Of a DNA stretch of 64,000 bases, positions 15,029-24,090 are shown in pieces. The position numbers and the translations under genes were made by a program. The DNA comes from Pseudomonas sp. 30_B (GTDB lineage Bacteria > Pseudomonadota > Gammaproteobacteria > Pseudomonadales > Pseudomonadaceae): positions 54,775 through 118,774 of the forward strand of contig NZ_JAFGYY010000018.1 in NCBI RefSeq assembly GCF_017491605.1. Reading direction: 5' to 3'. The stretch's first letter is position 1; every line of letters starts with the position of its first letter. A model generated the notes under the pieces. It saw nothing but the letters and a program-made list of their open reading frames with translations. It made no database searches and was not told where the DNA came from.

Positions 15029-17407
15029 CTACTTCCTTAACGTGGCGTTGAACCTTTGTTCCAGCGAGGCGACGATATTCTGCGTAGTCGCGTTCACCTC
15101 GTCATCATTAAGAGTGCGTGATGGATGCTGCCAGGTCAAGCCAACCGCCAAGCTTTTTCTAAGCGGATCAATGCCTTTACCGTGGTAGACGTCAAAAAGC
15201 CTGAGGTCCGTCAGCCATTCCCCCGCCGTTTCACGGATATTTGCCAGGACGAATTCTGCCGGGGTATCCAGATCGACGATCAGGGCCAGGTCACGGCGCA
15301 CTTCGGGGAAGCGCGACAGTTCGCTGAATTTCGGCAGGCGACCCTTGGCCACTTCGGCCAGTACCAGCTCAAAGACATAGACCGGGCGATCCAGGTCCAG
15401 CGCCTTGGCCAGTTCCGGATGCAGGGCGCCCAGGTAGCCGACCAGCACGCCGTCGCGTTCGATCTTGGCGGTCTGGCCCGGGTGCAGCGCCGGGTGTTCC
15501 GCCGGGGAGAAGGTGAAAGCATCGATGGCGCCGGCGTTACCCAGCAGCGCTTCGACATCGGCTTTCACGTCGAAGAAGTCGACGTTCTCGCGGCCGTTGG
15601 CCCAGCCTTCCGGCTGACGGGCACCGCAGACGACGCCGGCGAGCATGTTTTCCTGTACCAGCCCTTCCAGTTGACCGACGAAGCGCAGGCCGCTTTCGAA
15701 CAGGCGCACACGGGTCTGCTGGCGGTTGAGGTTGTGCTGCAGGGACTTCACCAGACCCGGCCAGAGCGAGGCACGCATGGCAGCCATGTCGGCGGAGATC
15801 GGGTTGGCCAGCATCAGCGGCTCGACGCCAGGATGGAACAGCTGGAACAGCTTGGGATCGATGAAGCTGTAGGTGATGGCTTCCTGGTAGTCGCGGGCGA
15901 CCAGCAGGCGGCGCAGCGCCGGCAGTTCGGCCTGGGATTCGGACTTGGTGTTCGGCGCCAGGCGAGCCTGCGGGTAGCGGACCGGCAGACGGTTGTAGCC
16001 GTACAGGCGGCCCAGCTCTTCGATCAGGTCGACTTCGATGGAGACATCGAAGCGATGGCTCGGCACACCCACGGTCCAGGCATCGGCACCGGCTTTCTGG
16101 ACGTCGAATTCCAGGGCGGTGAGCAGACGCTCGATCTCGGCGTTTTCCAGGGTCATGCCCAGCATCTGGGTGACGCGCTCGGCGCGCAGGGTGACCGGCG
16201 CGACCTTCGGCAGATCGGCTTCGCTGACGGCTTCCACGATCGGACCGGCTTCGCCGCCGACGATCTGCAGCAGCAGTTCGGTGGCGCGCTCCATGGCGCG
16301 ACGGGCCAGTTGCGAATCCACGCCGCGCTCGAAGCGGTGCGACGCATCGGTGTGCAGGCCATAGGAACGAGCTTTGCCGGCAACGGCGATATTGTCGAAG
16401 AAAGCGCTTTCGAGGAACAGGTCGCGGGTCTTGGCAGCAACGCCGCTATGCTCGCCGCCCATCACGCCGGCAATGGCCAGGGCGCGTTCGTGGTCGGCGA
16501 TCACCAGGGTGTCGGCGCGCAGGGTGACTTCCTGGCCGTCGAGCAGGACGAGCTTCTCGCCCTCCTCCGCCATGCGCACGCGTACGCCGCCCTTGATCTC
16601 GTCGAGATCGAAGGCGTGCATCGGCTGGCCCAGTTCGATCATCACGTAGTTGGTGATGTCGACGGCGGCGTCGATGCTGCGGATGTCGGAACGGCGCAGG
16701 CGCTCGACCATCCACAGGGGGGTCGGCTTGCTCAGGTCAACATTGCGGACGACGCGACCGAGGTAACGCGGGCAGGCCTTGGGCGCCAACAGCTCCACAG
16801 TGCGTACTTCGTCGATCTGCGGCGCAACGGCGTTGACCACCACCGGCTTGACCTCGGCGCTGTACAGCGCACCGACTTCGCGGGCGAGGCCAGTCAGGGA
16901 CAGGCAGTCGCCACGGTTCGGGGTCAGGCCGATCTCGATGGAGGCGTCGTCCAGTTCGAGGTAGTCGCGGATGTTGGCGCCCACCGGCGCATCCGCGGCG
17001 AGCTCCATCAGGCCGGCGTTCTCTTCGCTGATTTCCAACTCTTTGGCCGAGCAGAGCATGCCGTTGGACTCAACGCCGCGCAGCTTGGCCTTCTTGATCT
17101 TGAAGTCGCCCGGCAGTTCGGCGCCGATCATGGCGAAGGGGATCTTCAGACCCGGGCGCACGTTGGGGGCGCCGCAGACGACCTGGAAGGTCTCCGAACC
17201 GTTGCTGACTTGGCAGACACGCAGCTTGTCGGCGTCCGGGTGCTGCTCGGTCGACAGCACTTCGCCCACAACCACGCCGCTGAACTGGCCGGCAACCGGG
17301 ATCACGGCGTCGACCTCGAGGCCCGCCATGGACAGACGAGCCACCAGCTCGTCACGGGATACCTGCGGATTTACCCAGCTCCGCAGCCACTGTTCACTGA
17401 ATTTCAT
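15029..17407 (-). CDS. pheT: Phenylalanyl-tRNA synthetase beta subunit
   Basis: A 792-residue subunit of the alpha2-beta2 enzyme that charges tRNA-Phe. From N to C: a tRNA-binding EMAP-like domain (about 40-150), the B3/B4 editing region (about 210-390, hydrolyses Tyr-tRNA-Phe), a B5 domain, the catalytic-like core and the C-terminal ferredoxin-like anticodon-binding domain (about 700-792, FPEVRRDLALIVD). Length and order are standard. It lies 34 bases after pheS and runs into ihfA. Confidence 0.97.
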   Translation of the reverse strand: MKFSEQWLRSWVNPQVSRDELVARLSMAGLEVDAVIPVAGQFSGVVVGEVLSTEQHPDADKLRVCQVSNGSETFQVVCGAPNVRPGLKIPFAMIGAELPGDFKIKKAKLRGVESNGMLCSAKELEISEENAGLMELAADAPVGANIRDYLELDDASIEIGLTPNRGDCLSLTGLAREVGALYSAEVKPVVVNAVAPQIDEVRTVELLAPKACPRYLGRVVRNVDLSKPTPLWMVERLRRSDIRSIDAAVDITNYVMIELGQPMHAFDLDEIKGGVRVRMAEEGEKLVLLDGQEVTLRADTLVIADHERALAIAGVMGGEHSGVAAKTRDLFLESAFFDNIAVAGKARSYGLHTDASHRFERGVDSQLARRAMERATELLLQIVGGEAGPIVEAVSEADLPKVAPVTLRAERVTQMLGMTLENAEIERLLTALEFDVQKAGADAWTVGVPSHRFDVSIEVDLIEELGRLYGYNRLPVRYPQARLAPNTKSESQAELPALRRLLVARDYQEAITYSFIDPKLFQLFHPGVEPLMLANPISADMAAMRASLWPGLVKSLQHNLNRQQTRVRLFESGLRFVGQLEGLVQENMLAGVVCGARQPEGWANGRENVDFFDVKADVEALLGNAGAIDAFTFSPAEHPALHPGQTAKIERDGVLVGYLGALHPELAKALDLDRPVYVFELVLAEVAKGRLPKFSELSRFPEVRRDLALIVDLDTPAEFVLANIRETAGEWLTDLRLFDVYHGKGIDPLRKSLAVGLTWQHPSRTLNDDEVNATTQNIVASLEQRFNATLRK

Positions 17408-17441
17408 CCTGCTCTCCTAAATGCGTTGACGGTCGTGCGGG

Positions 17442-18458
17442 CTAGCGGAACTGGCCGAGGAACCGCAGATCGTTGTCGAAGAACAGGCGCAAGTCGTTCA
17501 CGCCATAGCGCAGCATGGCCAGGCGCTCGATACCCATGCCGAAGGCGAAGCCCTGGTATTTCTCGGGATCGATGCCGGACATGCGCAGCACGTCGGGGTG
17601 GACCATGCCGCAACCCATGACTTCCAGCCAGCCGGTCTGCTTGCAGACGCGGCAACCCTTGCCGCTGCAGAGCACGCACTGGATGTCGACTTCCGCCGAA
17701 GGCTCGGTGAAGGGGAAGAAGGACGGACGGAAGCGGACGGAGAATTCCTTCTCGAAGAAGGCGCGGAGGAATTCTTCGATGGTGCCCTTGAGGTCGGCGA
17801 AGCTGACGTCTTCATCGACCAGCAGACCTTCGACCTGGTGGAACATGGGCGAGTGGGTCAGGTCGGAGTCGCAGCGGTACACGCGGCCCGGGCAGACAAT
17901 GCGAATCGGCGGCTTCTGGCTTTCCATGGTGCGGACCTGTACCGGCGAGGTATGGGTGCGCAGCAGCATGTTCGCATTGAAGTAGAAGGTGTCGTGCATG
18001 GCACGCGCAGGGTGGTGGCCCGGAATGTTGAGTGCTTCGAAGTTGTGGTAGTCGTCTTCGACTTCCGGACCCTCGGCCACTTCATAGCCGATGCGGGTGA
18101 AGCACTGCTCGATGCGTTCCTTGGTGCGGGTGACCGGATGCAGGCCGCCGGAGGACTGGCCACGGCCCGGCAGGGTCACGTCGATGCGCTCGGCAGCCAG
18201 CTTGGCGGCGAGGGCGGCGCCCTCCAGCTCGGCCTTGCGGGCGTTCAGCACATCCTGAACCTTTTCCTTGGCGACGTTGATCAGCGCGCCGACCTTGGGG
18301 CGCTCTTCGGCCGGCAGGTCGCCCAGGGTCTTCATGACCTGGGTCAGCTCGCCTTTCTTGCCGAGGTAGTGAACCCGGATCTGCTCCAGGGCGTTGACGT
18401 CTTCGGTGTTTCGCACGGCATCCAGGGCCTGCGAAACCAGCGCGTCCAGGTTTTCCAT
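17442..18458 (-). CDS. pheS: Phenylalanyl-tRNA synthetase alpha subunit
   Basis: A 338-residue class II synthetase subunit. An N-terminal coiled coil that contacts tRNA (1-85) is followed by the catalytic core. Motif 2 region FHQVEGLLVDEDVSFADLKG binds ATP and phenylalanine, and motif 3 (GFAFGMGIERLAMLRYGV) is near the C-terminus. The GKGCRVCKQTGWLEV block is typical of bacterial PheS. A hairpin with a U-run lies between rplT and this gene (18476-18510). Confidence 0.97.
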   Translation of the reverse strand: MENLDALVSQALDAVRNTEDVNALEQIRVHYLGKKGELTQVMKTLGDLPAEERPKVGALINVAKEKVQDVLNARKAELEGAALAAKLAAERIDVTLPGRGQSSGGLHPVTRTKERIEQCFTRIGYEVAEGPEVEDDYHNFEALNIPGHHPARAMHDTFYFNANMLLRTHTSPVQVRTMESQKPPIRIVCPGRVYRCDSDLTHSPMFHQVEGLLVDEDVSFADLKGTIEEFLRAFFEKEFSVRFRPSFFPFTEPSAEVDIQCVLCSGKGCRVCKQTGWLEVMGCGMVHPDVLRMSGIDPEKYQGFAFGMGIERLAMLRYGVNDLRLFFDNDLRFLGQFR

Positions 18459-18475
18459 GTACCAACTCCAGATAC

Positions 18476-18510
18476 AAAATAGGGGAAGAGCGGTAAGGCT
18501 CTTCCCCTAT
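18476..18510 (-). terminator. Terminator or attenuator between rplT and pheS
   Basis: A perfect 13-bp stem (ataggggaagagc / gctcttcccctat) with a six-base loop is followed on the minus strand by TTTTG. It can end the infC-rpmI-rplT message or attenuate entry into pheST. I saw no phenylalanine-rich leader peptide in the 45 bases before it, so an E. coli-type pheM attenuator is not supported. Confidence 0.8.
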
Positions 18511-18555
18511 CGGTGACGTTACGTCCGGACCGAGATCCGGTAACTGTCGTGGGGC

Positions 18556-18912
18556 TTAAGCCAGGCTGGCTTTCGCTTTCTCGACAATCGCGGTAAACGC
18601 CGCTTTTTCGTTCACAGCCAGATCGGCCAGGACCTTACGGTCGATCTCGATGGCCGCCTTCTTCAGGCCAGCGATCAGACGGCTGTAGGACAGACCGTTC
18701 TGACGAGCACCAGCGTTGATACGGGCGATCCACAGGGCACGGAACTGACGCTTGCGCTGACGACGGTCACGGTAGGCGTATTGGCCAGCCTTGATTACCG
18801 CCTGCTTGGCAACGCGGAACACGCGCGAACGCGCGCCGTAGTAGCCTTTTGCGAGCTTCAGAATCTTCTTGTGACGACGACGGGCAATCACGCCACGCTT
18901 AACACGAGCCAT
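18556..18912 (-). CDS. rplT: 50S ribosomal protein L20
   Basis: A 118-residue basic protein that binds 23S rRNA early in large-subunit assembly. The N-terminal extended tail MARVKRGVIARRRHKKILKLAKGYYGARSR in pieces and the globular RRQRKRQFRALWIARINAGAR block are standard. In other bacteria L20 also represses its own operon by binding the rpmI leader; the same gene order infC-rpmI-rplT is kept here. Confidence 0.98.
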   Translation of the reverse strand: MARVKRGVIARRRHKKILKLAKGYYGARSRVFRVAKQAVIKAGQYAYRDRRQRKRQFRALWIARINAGARQNGLSYSRLIAGLKKAAIEIDRKVLADLAVNEKAAFTAIVEKAKASLA

Positions 18913-18933
18913 TTATCTATCCTCTACCAGAAA

Positions 18934-19128
18934 TCAACGCAGACGCAGGGAGCGTTCTACACGGCGAACGTCGGAAGCAGCGAGCAGCGAGGTGCCGCGC
19001 AGCTGACGCTTACGCTTGGTGGTCATTTTGGTCAGGATGTGGCTCTTGAAAGCGTGCTTGTGCTTGATGCCACCAGCAGTCACTTTGAAGCGCTTCTTGG
19101 CGCCACTCTTGGTTTTCATCTTTGGCAT
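18934..19128 (-). CDS. rpmI: 50S ribosomal protein L35
   Basis: A 64-residue basic ribosomal protein (MPKMKTKSGAKKRFKVTAGG, with KRKRQLRGTSLL near the C-terminus). It lies between infC and rplT, 21 bases before rplT, in the conserved translation operon. Confidence 0.98.
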   Translation of the reverse strand: MPKMKTKSGAKKRFKVTAGGIKHKHAFKSHILTKMTTKRKRQLRGTSLLAASDVRRVERSLRLR

Positions 19129-19188
19129 GTTTAGTACTCCGCATTCGTTAACAACTGATAACCATCAGGCCTGCCAGTGCCCGGGAGG

Positions 19189-19737
19189 TTATTTACGCTT
19201 CTTGGGAGCGATGACCATCATCAGCTGGCGTCCTTCCAGCTTGGGATGCTGTTCCACGGTGCCGAATTCGGCGAGGTCGGTTTCGACCCGCTTCAACAGC
19301 TCCATGCCCAGCTCCTGGTGGGCCATCTCACGACCACGGAATCGAAGCGATACCTTGGCCTTGTCCCCTTCATTAAGGAAACGTACCAGGTTGCGTAGTT
19401 TTACCTGGTAATCCCCTTCTTCCGTCCCTGGACGAAACTTGATTTCTTTGATCTGTTGCTGGTGCTGGTTCTTCTTCGCAGCAGCGGCCTGCTTCTTCTT
19501 CTCGAAGAGGTGCTTGCCGTAGTCCATGATGCGGCAGACAGGGGGCACCGCATCAGCAGAAATTTCTACCAGGTCCAGCTTGGCCTCGTCGGCTTGACGG
19601 AGGGCCTCGTCGAGGGAGACCACGCCAATCTGCTGACCGTCAGCACCAATCAGACGAACCTCACGGGCGGTGATGTTCTCGTTGATCGGCGGTTTCGGGA
19701 GAGCCCGCTTATCCTGTCTCATTTCACGCTTAATAAT
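19189..19737 (-). CDS. infC: Translation initiation factor IF-3, AUU start
   Basis: IF-3 prevents early joining of ribosomal subunits and checks the start codon. The ATG at 19722 would give 177 residues, but the in-frame codons before it read ATT ATT AAG CGT GAA, matching the IIKRE opening of Pseudomonas IF-3. A GGAG site in the thrS stop region lies five bases before ATT 19737. I therefore place the start there (182 residues). Known: infC uses AUU so that IF-3 represses its own translation. N- and C-domains are joined by the lysine/glutamine-rich linker (KKKQAAAAKKNQHQQQ). Confidence 0.93.
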   Translation of the reverse strand: MIKREMRQDKRALPKPPINENITAREVRLIGADGQQIGVVSLDEALRQADEAKLDLVEISADAVPPVCRIMDYGKHLFEKKKQAAAAKKNQHQQQIKEIKFRPGTEEGDYQVKLRNLVRFLNEGDKAKVSLRFRGREMAHQELGMELLKRVETDLAEFGTVEQHPKLEGRQLMMVIAPKKRK

Positions 19738-19739
19738 GA

Positions 19740-21662
19740 TTACTCCGAGTCTTGGCGACCACGCCGGGAAACCGCCTGAGCCAGCAGCTCAGCGAACTGG
19801 GCGATCGGCATCGAGCCGAGGTCTGCCCCTTCGCGCGTACGTACGGCGACGGCCTGCGATTCAACTTCCCTATCACCGATAACCAACAGATAGGGAACCT
19901 TGAGCAAAGTATGCTCGCGGATTTTAAAGCCAATTTTCTCGTTTCTCAAGTCAGACTTGGCACGGAATCCGCTTTGCTCGAGCTGACGCACCACTTCTTC
20001 AGCCCATTCGGCCTGCTTGTCAGTGATATTCATCACCACGGCCTGGGTCGGCGCGAGCCAGGCCGGGAACAGGCCGGCGTAATGCTCGATCAGCATGCCG
20101 ATGAAGCGCTCGAAGGAGCCGAGGATCGCGCGGTGCAGCATGACCGGACGGGTACGGCTGTTATCTTCGGCGATATAGCTGGCATCCAGACGCTCCGGGA
20201 GGTTCGGATCGTACTGCAGGGTGCCGCACTGCCAGTTACGGCCGAGGCAGTCCTTCAGGGTGAACTCGATCTTCGGACCGTAGAAAGCGCCCTCGCCCGG
20301 CTGGTATTCCCACTCCAGGCCGGATTCGTTCAGGGCGTCGGCCAGCGCACTTTCGGCGCGGTCCCACAACTCTTCGGAACCGACACGCTTGGCCGGACGA
20401 GTGGACAGCTTCATGGAAACGTCAGTGAAGCCGAAGTCCGAATAGACCTGCAGGGTCAGCTTGATGAAGTCTGCAGCTTCCTTCTTCACCTGTTCTTCGG
20501 TGCAGAAGATGTGGGCGTCGTCCTGGGTGAAGCCACGCACGCGCATGATGCCGTGCAGCGCGCCGGACGGCTCGTTGCGGTGGCAGGCGCCGAACTCGGC
20601 AAGGCGCAGCGGCAGATCGCGGTAGGATTTCAGGCCCTGATTGAAGATCTGCACGTGGCACGGGCAGTTCATCGGCTTGACCGCGAAGTCGCGGCTTTCC
20701 GACGCCGTGGTGAACATGTTCTCGGCGTAGTTGGTCCAGTGACCGGAACGCTCCCAGAGGATGCGGTCGACCACCTGCGGAGTACGGACTTCCACGTAGC
20801 CGTGGTCGCGCTGCACCTTGCGCATGTACTGCTCGAGCACCTGGTAAACGGTCCAGCCGTTGGGGTGCCAGAAAACCATGCCCGGCGCTTCTTCCTGGAG
20901 GTGGAAGAGATCGAGCTGCTTGCCGATGCGACGGTGATCGCGTTTCTCGGCTTCCTCGATGCGCTGGATGTAGGCCGCCAGTTGCTTCTTGTCCGCCCAG
21001 GCAGTGCCGTAGACGCGCTGCAGCTGCTCGTTCTTCGAGTCGCCACGCCAGTAGGCGCCGGAAATCTTGGTCAGCTTGAAGGCCTTCAGGAAGCGAGTGT
21101 TCGGCACATGCGGGCCACGGCACATGTCCACGTACTCCTCGTGGAAGTACAGGCCCATGGCCTTCTCGTCCGGCATGTCGTCGATGAGGCGCAGCTTGTA
21201 CTCCTCACCACGAGCCTTGAAGGTCTCGATGACTTCGGCACGCGGGGTCATCTTCTTGATGACGTCGTAGTCCTTGTCGATCAGCTCGGCCATGCGCTTT
21301 TCGATGGCTGCCATGTCTTCCGGCGTGAAGGGGCGCTCGAAGGCGATGTCGTAATAGAAGCCTTCGTCGATCACCGGGCCGATGACCATCCTGGCGGTCG
21401 GGTACAGTTGCTTGACCGCATGGCCCACCAGGTGAGCGCAGGAGTGGCGGATGATTTCCAGCCCGTCCTCGTCCTTCGGGGTAATGATCTGCAGGGTCGC
21501 GTCACTGTCGATGATGTCGCAGGCATCGACCAGGCGGCCGTTGACCTTGCCGGCCAGGGTAGCTTTCGCCAGGCCCGCGCCAATGGATTGCGCCACCTCG
21601 GTCACGCTGACCGGATGATCGAAGGAACGCTGACTACCGTCGGGAAGAGTAATGATGGGCAT
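19740..21662 (-). CDS. thrS: Threonyl-tRNA synthetase
   Basis: A 640-residue class II synthetase. In order: TGS domain (1-60, ITLPDGSQRSF), editing domain (65-225, with HSCAHLVGHAVKQLYP and the HxxxH zinc-type motif), catalytic core (motif 2 region around RNEPSGALHGIMRVRGFTQDD, zinc-binding Cys in PMNCPCHVQIF) and the anticodon-binding domain (about 535-640). ATG 21662 has a strong gaggagg site. It ends two bases before the infC AUU start, so the two are coupled. Confidence 0.97.
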   Translation of the reverse strand: MPIITLPDGSQRSFDHPVSVTEVAQSIGAGLAKATLAGKVNGRLVDACDIIDSDATLQIITPKDEDGLEIIRHSCAHLVGHAVKQLYPTARMVIGPVIDEGFYYDIAFERPFTPEDMAAIEKRMAELIDKDYDVIKKMTPRAEVIETFKARGEEYKLRLIDDMPDEKAMGLYFHEEYVDMCRGPHVPNTRFLKAFKLTKISGAYWRGDSKNEQLQRVYGTAWADKKQLAAYIQRIEEAEKRDHRRIGKQLDLFHLQEEAPGMVFWHPNGWTVYQVLEQYMRKVQRDHGYVEVRTPQVVDRILWERSGHWTNYAENMFTTASESRDFAVKPMNCPCHVQIFNQGLKSYRDLPLRLAEFGACHRNEPSGALHGIMRVRGFTQDDAHIFCTEEQVKKEAADFIKLTLQVYSDFGFTDVSMKLSTRPAKRVGSEELWDRAESALADALNESGLEWEYQPGEGAFYGPKIEFTLKDCLGRNWQCGTLQYDPNLPERLDASYIAEDNSRTRPVMLHRAILGSFERFIGMLIEHYAGLFPAWLAPTQAVVMNITDKQAEWAEEVVRQLEQSGFRAKSDLRNEKIGFKIREHTLLKVPYLLVIGDREVESQAVAVRTREGADLGSMPIAQFAELLAQAVSRRGRQDSE

Positions 21663-21907
21663 GGCGCCTCCTCTCCTAGTGGTGACCCCTACGAAAGGCC
21701 ACATGGGTTGGGATGTGCCAGTAAGCGTCGCCCGCCGGGCAGGCCTGCCTCACAGTGGCAGGCGCCTTGTCGGCACCCTGCGCATTCGCGCGCGGACGGA
21801 GATCACTGGAAGAAAATCGGATAAAACCCGCCCGCAAACGATAGCGGGCAGGGCGTGCGATGTTACTGCAACTTTCGATGACTGACGAGCGGCAGCCCTG
21901 ACATCGC

Positions 21908-22741
21908 TCAATATTGGTCGACAAATTCCAGCACGGTGCGATTGAAGGACGCCGGACGAATCACGTTCATGCCATGGGAGGCACCGGGAATCATCGCAGT
22001 ACGGACATCGATCAGCGCCGATTGCAGCGCCTGGATAATGCGCGGGAAAGGCTCCGGACTCTTCGCCCCGCCGATCAATAGAACCGGTAATTGCAACTGA
22101 TCAAGTTGAGCATCGGAAATCGGCTGCGGATGATCCGCCACCTGCCCCACCAGAGTCATGGCATTGGCTGTGGCCATTTCACGGAATTGCTGTGAAGAAC
22201 GCTCCCACACACCCACACCACTCACCGTATCGACGAAGAGCTGCAACCCTTCGCCAATTTGTCCCGCGCGAATCATGTCCAGCGCCTGCTGGCGAAACTG
22301 ATTGCGCTCTACCGGAGATATTGGCGAGACCAGACCCGCCATACGAAATACGTCCTCGATAAAGTCTCCGCCCGGATCGGCCAGCGTCAGGGAACGCAAC
22401 TTGTGCGGCGCCGCCAACGCCACGCGCAGACAGAGATTGCCACCGCGCGAATGCCCGAGCAGATGCGCAGGGCCGGGCAACTGGTCCAACAGCGCAAGCA
22501 GATCGCTCACATGCTGCTCGGTGGTGAAACCCGCGCCCTCGCCATTCCATTGCTCTGGGAAATAATGCCGCAGACTGGGCGCCACCACCCGATAGCGAGC
22601 CGATAACGCAGCAAATTGCCCCTGCCAATAGCGGTAATCGCAGAGCGATCCGTGAACCAGCACAAGCGGAGCCCCCTGCCCCACCACCTGGCACGCGAGC
22701 TCATAATCATTGACCCGATACCGCACAATCTCGTTATTCAT
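21908..22741 (-). CDS. Alpha/beta hydrolase
   Basis: A 277-residue soluble hydrolase. The oxyanion region APLVLVHGSLCDYRYWQGQF, the nucleophile elbow GHSRGGN (Ser near 105), an acid in the late strand (PVLLIGGAKSPEPF) and the catalytic His in PGASHGMN are all in order, so the enzyme looks active. The substrate cannot be read; similar Pseudomonas genes lie near thrS. No signal peptide. ATG 22741 is chosen over a start nine codons upstream because MNNEIVRY begins the family-like sequence. Confidence 0.85.
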   Translation of the reverse strand: MNNEIVRYRVNDYELACQVVGQGAPLVLVHGSLCDYRYWQGQFAALSARYRVVAPSLRHYFPEQWNGEGAGFTTEQHVSDLLALLDQLPGPAHLLGHSRGGNLCLRVALAAPHKLRSLTLADPGGDFIEDVFRMAGLVSPISPVERNQFRQQALDMIRAGQIGEGLQLFVDTVSGVGVWERSSQQFREMATANAMTLVGQVADHPQPISDAQLDQLQLPVLLIGGAKSPEPFPRIIQALQSALIDVRTAMIPGASHGMNVIRPASFNRTVLEFVDQY

Positions 22742-22981
22742 CCAGCACTCGCACTCAACGCACCACAATAAAGCACACAGTATTCAGAGGGGCTTGGCCG
22801 GCGCCACCCCTTTAATCCAAGCATTATCCCTCAAGAAACAACTAATCTGCGCCCGGATAACAGCCCGAAGGATTTAAGACGTATTGCCCGAATCGCAACA
22901 ATTCATATCCATAGTTGACGGCGATAACGACTAGAACAGAGAATCGCCCCCACAATTCACCCCTGCCGACGGGAGCATATG

Positions 22982-23335
22982 ATGTCCAAACTTGCGGAAT
23001 TCCGCGAAGCCGAACGCAAGCTTAAAGAACAACTCGCCCTGCTGGAAAAACTGAAGAATGACAGCAGCCTGAAAAAGGAGCTGGAGTTCAAGGACCAACT
23101 GCAAGCCCTGATGGACCAGTACGGCATGAATCTGCGGAATGTCATCAACATTCTCGACCCGCAGACCACCAGCGAACCGGCGCCGATCCAGCATCGCCGC
23201 AGCCGCCAGCTGAAAGTCTACAAAAACCCCAATTCCGGCGAAGTCATCGAGACCAAGGGCGGCAATCACAAGACCCTGAAAGCCTGGAAGCAACAGTTCG
23301 GCGCTGAAACCGTCGAATCCTGGCTGCAGAAGTAA
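22982..23335 (+). CDS. H-NS-like nucleoid protein, MvaT/MvaU family
   Basis: A 117-residue xenogeneic-silencing protein. The N-terminal coiled coil (MSKLAEFREAERKLKEQLALLEKLKND in pieces) oligomerises, and the C-terminal DNA-binding part holds RRSRQLKVYKNPNSGE and TKGGNHKTLKAWKQQFG, the signature of MvaT/MvaU. Such proteins coat AT-rich foreign DNA in Pseudomonas and could silence the island in this window. ATG 22982 is seven bases from GGGAG; an ATG three bases earlier is possible. I cannot tell which paralogue it is. Confidence 0.92.
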   Translation: MSKLAEFREAERKLKEQLALLEKLKNDSSLKKELEFKDQLQALMDQYGMNLRNVINILDPQTTSEPAPIQHRRSRQLKVYKNPNSGEVIETKGGNHKTLKAWKQQFGAETVESWLQK

Positions 23336-23340
23336 GACGA

Positions 23341-23376
23341 AAAAAGCCGCAGTGCGCTCCCGCCCTGCGGCTTTTT
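23341..23376 (+). terminator. Terminator of the mvaT/mvaU-like gene
   Basis: aaaaagccgcag and ctgcggcttttt form a 12-bp stem across a 12-base loop, with T-runs on either strand. It directly follows the stop codon at 23335. Confidence 0.9.
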
Positions 23377-23781
23377 CTTTACTCACTCGCAATAATTCTG
23401 ACCAACGGCACAGCATCAGCTGGCCATTGCCAACAGAACTCCATATAATCCCAAACGCGAGTACCAAACCAAAGGTCGCCCCTCCCAGCACTCCCCTACC
23501 TTGATCCAGGGTTGAAGCTGGGCACTACAGGGCCACGGCCAGCGCCTCCTCCGCATCGATTCCAGAGCACGTCAGCCGCGCCAGGAAAGTTTGCCCGAGC
23601 GATTGCGCCTACGTCAGTTCAACTGCTTTCACCCAACACCGCAGACTGACGCGAACCGACCCTCAAGTTTCCATTCGCTGCCATATTCCGGTCATACGTT
23701 TTCTGCATTCTCAGATGGCACCCGGAGCTTTTTAAGAATTCAACGGTCATAGGACCGTTACCTATTTGGAAAGACAAGACA
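23377..23781. other. Gene-free stretch
   Basis: About 400 bases without a convincing frame, RNA gene or strong hairpin. The last 60 bases are AT-richer and probably hold the promoter of the small gene at 23782. Confidence 0.5.
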
Positions 23782-24006
23782 ATGAAAACCTCCCCGCATA
23801 TCCAGGAGGCGATTCACACCCTTTCGGTGGCCTTCGCCCCTCTGAACTGCGTTATCCAGGCCAAGCGCAAGCACGGCTTCAGCTTCACGCTGGTGAACGA
23901 GCACGGCATCGCCAAGCACACCGAGCGCCTCTATCCGCAGCAGTACCAGGCCGAAGCGCCACTGCAAGCGGTGATCGAGCGCGTGCAGGCCACCCTCGCC
24001 GCCTGA
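23782..24006 (+). CDS. Small conserved hypothetical protein
   Basis: A 74-residue soluble protein I cannot name. It has no membrane segment; a short alpha/beta layout is likely (HIQEAIHTLSVAFAPL, FSFTLVNEHGIAKHTERLYP, PLQAVIERVQATLAA). A ggaaag site precedes the ATG and a strong terminator follows the stop, so it is a stand-alone transcript. The low-GC upstream region and clean signals support it as real. Confidence 0.75.
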   Translation: MKTSPHIQEAIHTLSVAFAPLNCVIQAKRKHGFSFTLVNEHGIAKHTERLYPQQYQAEAPLQAVIERVQATLAA

Positions 24007-24022
24007 GCTTGAGCCTGAAAAT

Positions 24023-24050
24023 AAAAAGCCCCGCCAAAGCGGGGCTTTTT
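24023..24050 (+). terminator. Rho-independent terminator
   Basis: aaaaagccccgc / gcggggcttttt with a four-base loop, followed by T residues, 17 bases after the stop of the 74-residue gene. It could work in both directions and also close the minus-strand gene at 24091. Confidence 0.9.
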
Positions 24051-24090
24051 GCTTTCTGCCTTCTATATAAGACAAGCACCCGCACAATCC

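Noticed and set aside
15125..17620. 831-codon open frame antisense to pheT
   Set aside because: It mirrors pheT codon bias in a GC-rich genome; pheT is full length with all domains, and the antisense protein has no recognisable motif or ribosome site.
18511..18555. Phe-rich leader peptide for pheST attenuation
   Set aside because: The 45 bases before the hairpin contain no start followed by phenylalanine codons.
19752..21824. 690-codon open frame antisense to thrS
   Set aside because: Shadow of thrS; long antisense frames are expected at this GC content.
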